Shown here: positions 22,697 through 33,466 of the stretch, piece after piece | How positions within the stretch are numbered: the first letter of the stretch is position 1 | How the letters are laid out: every line of letters begins with the position of its first letter | DNA from: Cephalotrichum gorgonifer | Lineage: Eukaryota > Ascomycota > Sordariomycetes > Microascales > Microascaceae | Reading direction: 5' to 3' | DNA length: 64,000 nt | Assembly (NCBI GenBank): GCA_900312665.1 | Contig: ONZQ02000020.1 | Span: 302,760 to 366,759, forward strand | Position numbers and translations under genes: made by a program | The notes under the pieces: generated by a model | Databases searched by the model: none | Told to the model about the DNA's origin: nothing | The model's input: the letters and a program-made list of their open reading frames with translations, nothing else

Positions 22697-24709
22697 AAGC
22701 TCATCACATAGACATTCATTAGAGCGTAGGCGTTGAATCATAACCTCAGAACAATCCATCTCTAGAGTCAAGTCTGGCACTCGTGACGTAGACCCTGAAC
22801 ATCGAGAGCAGTGTGTAAGTCGAATAGACCTGGTTTGCTTTCACTAGTGGCCGTCAGAGAACTATACAACATGCGGAGCCAATTTTCAATCATAGAATAT
22901 AACCCGGAGAGTCCAACGGAGGAGAAGTGGTATGGACGAAGGAGGGCTGGTACATTTGTTCGCCGCGTGGCGCGCCGAGTGTCGAACATGCACGCTATTA
23001 GCGGGCCGGGCATACACATACATCCATTGAACCTCCACATTATCTCCTAGTAACTGTCGATATCTATGTTAGGTTTTAGATCATCCTAAGTAAGTGTTGG
23101 CTATGAAATTTAAGCATTCTAATGAATAGAATGAGCAAGGAAGCCGTTCATTGTAACGCCGACCGTTGGTTTAACCTAACGTTGCCAAGATATGTAGGGG
23201 ATCAAAACTCGTCAAGAGTTGTAAAGGGCAGTCTGTCTTCCTCGGTATGTTATGGGTACAGTGGGCCGATAAATGTAGCAGCTCCCCCAGGTCCTTGCGC
23301 CTGATTCCCTGGGACATAGGGGTCATCTATTAGCGCTCTACACGTCTTCACTGAAACTTGGTTGATTTCGATCAACAGGGGTAATTTCGTTTGGAACCCG
23401 ATGTTCCGGGTGAGGTGAGCGTGTATTAACCTCCAGATCGTACTCTGTTATAATAGTACGTTAGTAATTGACCAAGCGTCTCTCCCTGGTAAAACATGAG
23501 CCCGCCACCACTTGCCACAAGGTAAGTCACGTGTGTGGCGCAGATGTGGCTCTCAGTTAATAGCATCTTTATGAAGTACCACTATGAAGCCACCATGGAG
23601 CTCAAAGCGCCGAGCCCATCATATGGCGTTGAGGGGGGACCCATGGGTACGAGCACAGAGCATAATGGGAACATGACCAGCCAATAATTAACTAGCCTTC
23701 TCGGGTAACCGGCCAGAACAGATCTCCCTGCGAATACTGTGACACGAACTGCTAGGCTGCCAAGAACTTCTTGGCGCACTTGGTAAGTCACATTCCTTTC
23801 GTATTCTAGGACTGCGCCCATCTAGCCCGGTATCACGTGAGGCGAGACCTCGTAAAGTAAGACTACTTGTATGTGGGGTGGGTGAGTGCAAAAGTACGGA
23901 TACCTCGACCGTTGGATGGAGACCCACTGACACTTGCTTACGGGGCGAATCCTTGCACTCGCATCAGCGAATCGTAGCGCGGACCGTTCATCCTCGTGGG
24001 GCTGAGCGGCCAATACGGCAAGAACCCCCCCTGTCAGCCAAGGCCTAAGTGGAAGAAAGTGCGGTAGCGCAATTTGGCATGTTCTGGAGAGCGGGAGAAG
24101 AGGGGGGGCAAGGATCCGCACTTGTCAATTGCGGACTGTCACCTGCGGGGTTTTCCAAGTACAAGTATTATTATTAGACCCCAAAACACGGACAGAGGAA
24201 AAGAAGCAAATATCGGGTTATTGAACTTCACATGAAGAGAAACAAAAGTCGCCATGATTGGATTTGAAGTGCTTTTCGGTGTACTGGGGTATTCTGAGAT
24301 CAAGTATTCTCCGAGCTCAGAGGGGACGTGCACGTGGGAAGGGAAGGTGCAAGGGACCCTAAGTACATAGAGGATGGCAAGTACTGGATACGTATTACTC
24401 GTATGGTGTCAGACTGGCTTTCCTCATTGGGACGTCGCAATTTAATTTCGCTTCGTATTGGACTCTTGGGCATAAGGCTAACAAACCTCCAGGGACACCC
24501 CAAAGTTAAACGTGCCTGCAGGGTAATATCCCCCCGTACTTTTGCTATTTAATATTGCGCGCTCCCGCAACACACAACCACACCGGGCTACCCCACACTC
24601 GCTCGCTTCGCAAGGGTCCCACCAGCATCCACCACACTCGCTTCTTTGCTGGGTCCCGCAGTGCCACGAACTGCTTTGCGCGTTGTACCGCAAATCGCAA
24701 ACCGCAACG
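22697..24709. other. Intergenic spacer
   Basis: About 2 kb with only short random-looking frames. The last 170 bp, CT- and CA-rich, are probably the leader of the GH5 gene. Confidence 0.45.
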
Positions 24710-26592
24710 ATGGCTTCTGCAGGGGCTTCGCAGCTCTCGTTGGTGGACGAATCGGCGCGCCAGGGTCCGCGTGCCCCCCCCAAGAAGAGCAGGAAAACGC
24801 TATGTAAGATTATCGTGACCGCTCATCCCTTCCTTGTCTCCTCACCCTAGGACGAGTCCGTTTGTCTCTTGACCGAATTTGGAGGCGATACCGCCACTTT
24901 GATGAACGTACTCGTGCTAACACCTCCGAAGGGATTACCCTAGGTGTTATTTTCGCGCTCCTGGCCGCCGGTGGCATCACGGTTGGTGTTCTCGTGAGCC
25001 AGGATATTATTCGCATCGGCTCAGGATCTGCATCGGAATCCTCTGCGGCGACAGGGTCTGACGACAGCACGGGCTCGTCCAACTCGGGCTCTTCTGGCTC
25101 CTCGGGCCCAGGTTCGTCCGACGACTCCTCCCCGCCGAAACCGGTCAAATGTCCTGCCTCGGACGACATCCCGGACAGCGCCGCAGGCACCTGGACGGAT
25201 CCGACCTCCTGGCTTGATATGGCGGGGTTGAATTGCTCCTTCACAAGCCAGACGGTCGGCGACCTGCCCATCGCTGGTCTCAACTCGGAATGGGACGACA
25301 GCGCCCGCGCAAACCCCAACGTCCCCCCGCTTAACAAGCCGTGGGGCTCCTATGAGAAGCTCCCCATCCGTGGCGTGAATCTCGGCGGGTGGCTCTCGCT
25401 GGAGCCGTTCATTACGCCGTCGCTCTTCAAGTACGACAAGGATGCGGGGGTGATTGACGAGTATACTCTCTGCGAACACCTGGGCGACAAGGCAAAGGAG
25501 GTGCTGGAGAAGCACTACGCCACCTTCATCACGGAGCGCGACTTTAAGAACATTGCGGCCGCTGGACTTGACCATGTTCGGATCCCGTTCTCGTACTGGG
25601 CTGTGGAGACCTTCGATAACGACCCCTACGTTGAGGGGGTTTCGTGGCGATACCTCCTCCGAGGGATCGAGTGGGCGCGCAAGTACGGTATCCGGGTTAA
25701 ACTTGATCTACATGGGCTCCCTGGAAGCCAAAACGGGTGGAACCACAGTGGGAGGGCGGGGATCGTCAGGTTCCTCGACGGCTCCGATGGCGCCAAGAAT
25801 GCAAAGCGCGCTCTCGAGATACACGACCGACTGTCCAAGTTCTTTGCGCAGGACAGGTACGAGAACGTCATTGCGTTCTACGGCCTCGGGAACGAACCCG
25901 CCCGGGCCCTCGACATGGAGTCCCTTACACAGTGGACCTCGGATGCCTACGACATCGTCGAAAAGAACGGCGTCAAGGCGGCACAGGTGTTCAGCGATTC
26001 CATGAGGGGGCTGAACTCCTGGGCCGGGGCCCTCCCGGGTAAGGGTGACAAGCTCGTCATTGACTCTCATGTCTACTCCATCTTCGACCCCAACCTCATC
26101 TCCATGACCCACAAGGAGAAGATCGCGCTCGCCTGCCGGGACTGGAGCGGCATGATAGCCAACAGCATCACTTCCTCGGGCTTCGGACCCACCATGGTAG
26201 GCGAGTGGTCGCAGGCTGACACCGACTGTACCGAGCACCTTAACGGCGTGGGCGGCGGCTCGCGGTGGGAGGGCACCTTCTCCGAAGGGGGTGCTATGAG
26301 CCCATCTTGCGCGGCTGGTGATAAGACCTGTAGCTGCGACAAGGCGAACGCGAATCCCGATGACTATTCGGACGATTACAAGGCGTTCCTGAAGACGTTT
26401 GCCATCGCGCAGATGGATGCGTTTGAGAAGGGTTGGGGCTGGTTCTACTGGACGTGGAAGGCCGAGGGGGCGTATCAGTGGAGCTACGAGGCGGGGCTGA
26501 AGGCGGATATCATGCCCAAGATTGCGTATGAAAGGGATTGGGATTGCGGGAAGAGCATCCCCAGCTTTGGCAACTTGCCGGAGGATTACTAG
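24710..26592 (+). CDS. Membrane-anchored exo-1,3-beta-glucanase (GH5, ExgD-like)
   Basis: Two exons, 24710-24803 and 24857-26592, give 609 aa. A short cytosolic N-terminus (RIWRRYRHFDER) leads into a type II membrane anchor at about residues 57-82, a Ser/Gly/Asp-rich stalk to about 120, and then the GH5 catalytic domain. Motifs: GVNLGGWLSLEPFITPSLF, DLHGLPGSQNGWNHSGR, acid/base Glu378 in GLGNEPA, nucleophile Glu481 in MVGEWSQ, and FYWTWKAEGAYQWSY near the end. It trims beta-1,3-glucan at the cell surface and is likely a wall-remodelling enzyme. The first available acceptor AG (24849-24850) would create a stop across the junction, so the next AG (24855-24856) was used; the exact splice needs RNA support. 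Confidence 0.9.
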
Positions 26593-26857
26593 ATTTTTTT
26601 TGTTGAGAAGCGTAGCATATTCATTTGTGTACTATATCACTTCCAATACTTCTTCTTAATCGGAACTAATTTCTTCTTCCAATTCACTCAACCGAAGTTA
26701 ATCTAACCTGGCTCAGCTTCAAACTTGAACGATTCTAGATTGTGCAGCTCACAGCAAACAATTCATTATAGAACAACGCTTAAAGGAGCAGGTTAATCCT
26801 ACAATGAAGATGTAAACAGAAATAGTGTATGTACACATGCCCCTTTCCACATCCATC

Positions 26858-27403
26858 TTAGCCCTTTGGCAACTTCCGCATGGCACGTTTGAATACCTCA
26901 CCACGCCATTCCGGGTGACTCTCCTCTGCCCCTTCCTTCATCGCGCGCTTCCACCTCCATAGGCTCGCTGGCGAAGGGATCCATGGTACATGCGCCACCT
27001 CCCAGTGAATCCCACTAATCGGGTCGTCGAAGAAGACCCCGTAGTACCCCGGCGCGTAGACTAGGTACTCCGCTGGGGCCTCGGTGACGGTAACCTCATT
27101 CTTTAAGAGGAACTCTTTGTAGAACCTATCAATCTCGCGACGACTCTTCGCCCAGAGGGCGACGTGGTGGATGCCGGTATTTCGGGCTTCGTGGTCAACC
27201 CTGGTGTCCGTTTTCGCGGGCTGAATGCCGATATAGCTGTGTGTGAAGAGTACGCTCGGGGCGTAGTAGGTAGAGCGGTAGCCGATGTCAAGTGTCCAGA
27301 AGCTCGTGTACCCTAACCAGCCGAACATGCGGTCGTAGAATGTGATGGATGTATCGTAATCCGGCACGGAGAGCTCGACATGGTGGAGACCTCGCCAGCG
27401 CAT
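26858..27403 (-). CDS. Glyoxalase/dioxygenase (VOC) superfamily protein
   Basis: Single exon, 181 aa. Two beta-alpha-beta-beta-beta modules of the vicinal oxygen chelate fold are visible: HHVELSVPDYDTSITFYDRMFGWLGY at the start and GIHHVALWAKSRREIDRFYKEFL in the middle, ending with GYYGVFFDDPISGIHWEVAHVP. Metal-ligand candidates are the early His and a late Glu in HWEV. A basic tail of about 40 residues (WRWKRAMKEG...) follows the fold. The substrate cannot be named. Fungal members include glyoxalase-, fosfomycin-resistance- and ring-cleavage-like proteins. There is no signal peptide, so it is likely cytosolic. It is convergent with the GH5 gene, 265 bp away. Confidence 0.85.
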   Translation of the reverse strand: MRWRGLHHVELSVPDYDTSITFYDRMFGWLGYTSFWTLDIGYRSTYYAPSVLFTHSYIGIQPAKTDTRVDHEARNTGIHHVALWAKSRREIDRFYKEFLLKNEVTVTEAPAEYLVYAPGYYGVFFDDPISGIHWEVAHVPWIPSPASLWRWKRAMKEGAEESHPEWRGEVFKRAMRKLPKG

Positions 27404-27930
27404 GGTGGCGTTTCGTGTCTAATCTAACCTCAGGACAGGAGGCTGATGCGTTGGAAATAAGCCTGTAACAATTATCCGAAGCTCGAAAATGAGCTGGAGA
27501 AGGAAATTCTTTACTTTACACGCATATCCTGTGTTGGCGTCGGCGACTCCGTGCAGCATTGTGTATCACGGGAGAAGTTGCGGGGTCCGCGGACACCGGA
27601 TTTATCTACGGCAAGCACATGATACAGATACTTTATATCATAGGATACTTCCAGGCCGTATTTCCGGATACTTAGTCACTTAACTGATTATGGGTTCAGG
27701 ACTAGTATGGAAAACGCGCACGTGACTGCATCGGTGGTTGCACGGCTAAAGGTGAAGTTGCTCGCCAAATATCGGCGTCTTGAGAGTAGAAGAGAACTAT
27801 ATACAGGTGTTGAAATATTTGTGAAGTTGCTCCTCCTTTGGTGACATGCTACCCACGGTGTGGACGGACCCTAATATGCCAACATTGGAGTTGCTTTGCT
27901 TGTAAAGAATTATTATGTGGTCCCATAGCC
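27404..27930. other. Intergenic
   Basis: Upstream of the VOC gene and downstream of the pectate lyase gene. No gene seen. Confidence 0.5.
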
Positions 27931-28833
27931 TTAGCCAGAACAAGTTCCGATCTTCTTAGGCTCGCAGCCACCAGCGCATCCGTCGTATAGAACGCAAGGG
28001 GTCTTAGCGTCAGTGCAGATGTTCTTGAGGGTGGCGGTGTCGCCGAATTTGGAGTTGATGCCAACCAGCTCACCGCCGTCCCTGGCAGTAACACCCTCCA
28101 TGAAGACGTTACGCTTGCATTGGGTCTTGCACTGTTGACTTGGTTAGACGCAGGTTCGATCAAGGTGGGTTAGACTTGGGGGAATTTGGGGCTTACATTT
28201 CCGCAGGAGCGGTACACCTTGCCGTAGTCCTCAGCATAGAAGTTGATAACCTAGAGCACAATTCGTTAGCAGGGATTTCTGTATAGAGCATGAGTGGTAT
28301 TCGGTACTCACGTTTACGGTGCCGCATCCGTTGTGCTGAATGATCTTGTCGCTGGCGTGATAGGCGCCACCTCCAATGATCCAGCTGTGAGCACCTGCAG
28401 CATCCTCCTTCTGTAACACGGGTCAGCAAATTACAACTTGGAAGGAAGATGCTCTTTGGGCGCGTACAATAGAGATGGCGTCCTCGCAGACATCTTCAAA
28501 CCAGACAAACTCGAGGGTACAGTGTCCCTTGCAGTGGACACCCTCAGCCTGGTTCTTCCCAATGATGACGTTCTTCAGGGTCGCGCCGGCGTGGAGGAGG
28601 AAGACGGCGTCTTTTGAGCCTCCTTCGGTTTGCCCATTGCACGCGCCGGAGCCGCGGTCATATCTGGCCCAGCCACCGTCGAATACCTTGCCGGCACCGA
28701 CCTCAATGACGGCTTTGTTTGAGATGGTCTTGGTCGCCTTGGGGACGCCGCCTTCGTAGCCGAGACAGGCCAGGGCCGTGGGTAGGCCGACGGCGAGGTA
28801 CGCCAGATAGGAGGTGAGAGTGGAAGCACGCAT
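27931..28833 (-). CDS. Secreted pectate lyase, PL3 family
   Basis: Four exons on the minus strand: 28833-28468, 28410-28312, 28250-28197 and 28131-27931, giving 239 aa, the usual PL3 size. All introns are phase 0 and 57-65 nt long. Signal peptide at residues 1-22. PL3 motifs in order: FDGGWARYDRG, FLLHAGATLKNVIIGKNQAEGVHCKG, WFEDVCEDAISI, IIQHNGCGTVNV, VYRSCGN and an NSKFGDTATL region. The basic residues in the DGGELVGINSKFGD segment and the Asp/Glu cluster of FEDVCEDA fit the calcium and base sites of the parallel beta-helix. Even-numbered cysteines support secretion. It cleaves polygalacturonate by beta-elimination. An upstream in-frame ATG (28881) would spoil the signal peptide. Confidence 0.93.
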
Positions 28834-31800
28834 GTCTGCGGGAAGGGTACTATTGGGAAAGAAAGAGAACCTGAGAGTCAAGGGATTAGAAAGATGACCA
28901 AGGAACTGATGAGCTGGCTGGAGAGTTCAGTTCCAATGCTGGCGACCTCCATGGGCTTAAGTAGGCTTTTCGTGTAATACCCCCCCCAGTCATGTTCACG
29001 AGATTTCCATGCCACGACCGGGCGCTGGAGACAGACCAAAACGGATGGAAAGGGATCGAAGTGGGGCTTCTATTGGTGGAGAAACGACCAGACAGATCTC
29101 CGTGGCGCTGGTAAGGATAGGGTTACAGGGGAGAGCATGCCAACGACCAGCTAGTTGTCCGAAGTTTCTCCTGAGAAGGGGGTCCTGTGGGTCTTTTAGG
29201 ACGTGCCCCTGAGTGTTGGGTGGTATTTTGATCCTGATCGTATTTAAAGATTGCAAGACTGGCAAGCTTCGGGGAGCTAAAGTCTGCGGACGGAGGAGCT
29301 TGGTGAAACGCCCTATCGATTCACGGCACTAACCCGATACAGCCGAGCCCCGAAGCAGGAGATCAATTAATATTATCAGGTTGCGAGTGAGAGGGTAGAC
29401 TTTCATATGAAATAAGCACTTGTAAGGACGTTTGTTCCGAGTTGGCTGGACCCTTCTCGAATGGCGAAGCTGGCGTCGGAGGTAAATGGCGAAGCTGGCG
29501 TCGGAGGTAAATATCATAACCCGAAGCCCAACTAGGCGGGCATGAAGTCATGCTTGTCATGTCCGCCAGATGCAAGCTGCATTGAAAGCTATGCTAGTTT
29601 CACTAACTCCCGAGCACGGTCATTGAAGGTCCACCTATAGGAGTCGGTAGCCAATAAGGAAACTCAGAGGTAGGAAGGGAGCCCCAGGTGAACAGTGCTT
29701 AAGTCGGGATGACGGCCCCGCTCTGAAAACGTCCCTCCCGAGTTCCTTCATCTCGGGACTACGCCTCAGATTCGGACGATAAAGACAAAGACACGAGATA
29801 GTACCCACCCTACCATCAGATGATCTCCGCTATTACGTTCAGCCAAGACCTGTTGCCATAACGTCGCATCGAATTATCGTATCACCGGAATCCATTTATC
29901 CCTGCCACTACTCGTCGCTACTACCTCTAACAGCCCTCCCAGGCCCGGCCTATCCGCCAACAGCAAGCAAGGGAGTTTGGAAGGCACATGCTACAATTGG
30001 GCCGCGAAAGGCATGAAAAATCAAGGCGGCAAGGTGGTATTACATGTTGATATGCGGGGTGCATTAGCGAGATTGTTATGCAATATTGAGGAACCTTGAA
30101 GTAGAATAATCAAAACCATTCCTCGAGACGGGCAGGGTAGTCACGATAGTTGTTCTCATGAGTGGAGCCTACGCTGTTGATGGACTCGAGGCGACAGATG
30201 GCCTACTACTATGAGGGCGAGGACGTCCTAAGTAACAGGATACTGTCTATCGCCCCTGAAGACTAATGAGATTGATAAACCACAGGTTCTATTTGTGCGG
30301 GATTCTACGCCCTGGAGACAGGTTGTTTCGAATTTGCAGGGATGGCCTATTTTTCGGTGCTAGCTTCGCCGAGGGTCGGGTGCCGAGCCTTGATCAGGTT
30401 AGTGTTATATTTGTTTTGTGAACCAGGTACTCCGTACCATCCCCCCGCTTTGCCAAGCGCCTCTTGTAGGAGGGACTGATGTGTTAATCGCGCAGGACCT
30501 CTTTCGGATACTTGTGCCTGGGATTGGACCGCATGACCTGGGGTGGCTTAGAATACCGCCAACCTTTGAGAAGTCTTTCTTTCTCCAACGCACTATTATA
30601 TACGGCCGACTTGTAATACTTGTTTAAGTTATAATTGAGTGTATGCTGTATAGCACACCTCTATTGAATGTCTGCATTGTAAGATATCTCCTGGAAATGT
30701 CTTCTGGAGTTTGACCATAGTACAGTAGGATGATCATGACCTCCATATCAGAACTGGCACCGAGAAAATGAATGAGAGAGTGGCTAGATGCCCATAGCCT
30801 TTAGGGATTTCTATATTGGTTCACACGTGAAATTTACTTGACTAAACAAATAGACTGTCGATTAATGGCATACCTATCGGGCATTCCAGCCGATATTTAC
30901 TAGTAACGGCTAGGAGCGAGCGCTGGCCTTGTAGCAGGCGTTCAACCTCATCACTTTTCGGACTCTCTGGGGTTAAAAGTCCGGGTCTTAATGTCACGGG
31001 CTCTCAACCTGGCATGTGATGGGCCGGAGATTGTCTCAACATTCATACAATCTACGGAAAAACCCAAAATGAGCGGCAAGAATAACAGTTATCAGGAGAT
31101 GGATATATGCACCACTCATGATATTGGTATCAGAATTCAGGGCTGACTCGCTCCTGTGTCGGCCTTTGGCTTGGTCCATATCATATGGTCTACACTCCAG
31201 CCTGGTGTTGCGAAGTCGGTATAGCACAAAAAAAATACACCAATCAGTTTTCTGAGGTGGATCGGCGTCCTGCCTGTTTATATTGAATCCATCACCCAGA
31301 CGCTGTATAATCAGCTGTGTATCGGCAGTAACTATGCATAATATTACCTACATGACATACCATAGCTCTGTATAAGTGGCGGCTTAAGTGCTATTTTCCC
31401 ACCAATCTGTGCTTACCTCGACTCACAACTTGTTTGTCTAGCCTTTCCGTCCTGGGAAGATTTGTAACCACAAGCAATTGCTCCAGAGACCTTCAGCAAA
31501 ATATTACGGATGGACAGAGGTAGTCAGGCTACTTGAAACGTTTCCTAGTCGTACAGGCCGCAGTTCCCATATGCTATGAACACCCATGGACGACTCGATG
31601 CGTCCACAACCGTGGACCGCTATTTCATACCAAAGGCGTGTTCTCGAACAAATATGACTGGAATGCTGGTCGCTATGGTTTACCCCGAGACATTACTGGG
31701 GGTCATTTCCATTGGGCTAATTATATTGATCCTGGGCACGTTGACAAAGATGTCGGGTTCGCTGTCTGTGTAGGGAAGCTTTGGTCACTTTTCGCTCTTT

Positions 31801-31940
31801 CCAGGGTCTTTAGAAGACATGAGGGCCGTAGCCGAGAAGAATGTAACAGTCAAAGGACGCATTGTACTGGATAGGGCCAAATAAGATGGAAATTACATGG
31901 AACTATTTCAGAACGGCTACTTCTTGCATTCAATTTTTGT
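28834..31940. other. Long gene-poor spacer
   Basis: About 3.1 kb. The only structured element found is the 25-bp tandem duplication at 29461-29510. Frames such as 31533-31874 and 30405-30627 look random. No transposase, reverse transcriptase or RIP-like TA-rich block was recognised by eye. Confidence 0.45.
29461..29510 (+). repeat. Perfect 25-bp tandem duplication
   Basis: Two identical 25-bp units, 29461-29485 and 29486-29510, each beginning ATGGCGAAGC and ending GGAGGTAA, without a spacer. Confidence 0.95.
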
Positions 31941-33466
31941 TCAACCCAGCCGAGCCTCTTGTAAGAATTCCGAACGCCACTTGTACCTTGGACTCGGCCT
32001 CCGGGGCCTGGGGAGGTACACCCAGCTGAATTTATAAGCATAGCTGGGCCCACTCGGGTTGCCGGCGGAGGAGAAGGTACCATAACTATCCCCCCACCTC
32101 CTGTAAGATCCTCCGGTACTACTGCATGGCAGTCCCGGGGAGCTCGGTGAGCCCTGTTCAATTTTGTTATTAGTGTGCCCTAGAAAACAGGGTCGATTAC
32201 CAAGAAATGGGCTCAACTTACACCCATCGACGTCCTCGAGGACGGTCTTCGGGATGACACACTGCTTAGCCACGCTGATATCCTGCGACTTCTGATTACC
32301 GCACGTGGCGCTAAAACACCCCCTGTCGTCCATGGCCCTCTGGAGGGCGTCGCCCTTCCAACCGAAAACATAGTCGCCGTGCTGGCCGTATCCGGTAGTG
32401 TCGCCGGTACTGAGCACGAAAGGCTGGGAGCCATCTTCAGGCCAGTCTTCCTGGTTGTTGAACCCGGTGGTGTCCCAGACGATCTAGTCAAATTATTAGC
32501 AAACTTTGCTTTGATTACACTTGTATGTTAGATGGGGGAGAGTTTGTACCTCGAGCATGAGCTGGGGTATCTTGACAGGGTGGCTTGCTGGGCAGGCCCC
32601 AGTGGAAAGGAAGTTCGACGGTCCGGCGGTGGGATAGGCGATATGGTCCTTGTGGTTGGCGCTGTCCAGATTCTTACCGTCCCAGCAGCTAGATTCGAGG
32701 TTAGGACCCTTCCCTTGAATAACCAGGCGGATGTAGGAGAACTCACGTAGGGTATAGAACGTTGGATCGAATTCCCTGGCACGGACCGGGCGGGAAGCCC
32801 TCGTGGTCAAGCCTGGGATCGGCACATGGGGCTTGGTTGTCCCCTCCGAAGTTCGGGCCGTTGTAGCAGCGGAAGCAGCTCTGCGACTTGTACTTGGGAG
32901 CACGGTTCATGATATCGCCTACGAACATTCGGAACCCCTATATTGAGGTCAAACAATGAACGGGATCGATAAAAGAGCACAAGGACTTACAGGTTGGAAG
33001 GCGGTGACTTGATTTGCGCCGGGAGAGATGTAGTAGACTGTGACGCCGCCGTCGGTCTGGGTAGTGAACCTGTCGTTGAACAGGAACCTAGGCAGTAATA
33101 TTAGCTTATGTAGCCCGCAGAAAATGTTATTAACTATGCTTGCCTATTAGGAACTTGAGGAACACGTTTGTAGGTCCCATTGCGAGCTTTGAAATATATG
33201 TTTGCCGTCCAGTAGTTCGAGAAATCGTCGGCCGGGCCGCAGGTAGTGCAGGTTGCGAGGGCCGATATATCTGTGGAGGGCATGGAAGCGTTGAAAGCAT
33301 TTCCTCCGATGATCTGATGCATGTGGGGAGTCGGGGCCATCCCGGGATTGACAAGGGGGTCAAGGCGCTCGATCGTCAGCTGGGAACAGCCAAATCGTAG
33401 GTGGTTCAGGCCGGCGAGGAACTGGGCCTCGGCGAGGGCCGCGAAGAAGAGAGCGGATAAGAACAT
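31941..33466 (-). CDS. Secreted DUF1996 protein, with a GC-AG first intron
   Basis: Six exons on the minus strand: 33466-33144, 33087-32991, 32937-32747, 32688-32550, 32483-32222 and 32179-31941, giving 416 aa. Signal peptide at about 1-14, then the DUF1996 domain: LRFGCSQLTIERLDPLVNPG, PHMHQIIGGNAFN, CTTCGPADDFSNYWTANIYF, GGVTVYYISPG, YPTCWDGKNLDSANHKDHIAYP and CPASHPVKIPQLMLE. DUF1996 proteins are secreted, sometimes with WSC domains; their activity is unknown. Intron 1 starts GCAAGC after AG, a textbook GC-AG donor. The last intron (42 nt) is a multiple of three with no stop, so retention is also possible. The low-complexity C-terminal 80 residues and the stop are the least certain part. 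Confidence 0.8.

Noticed and set aside
31533..31874. A plus-strand frame near the DUF1996 gene
   Set aside because: Short and without family features; an overlapping frame is equally open, which suggests chance.
28834..31940. A RIP-degraded transposon in the long spacer
   Set aside because: Base composition looks ordinary and no terminal repeats or transposase fragments were seen; a CpA/TpA index computed over the region would settle it.
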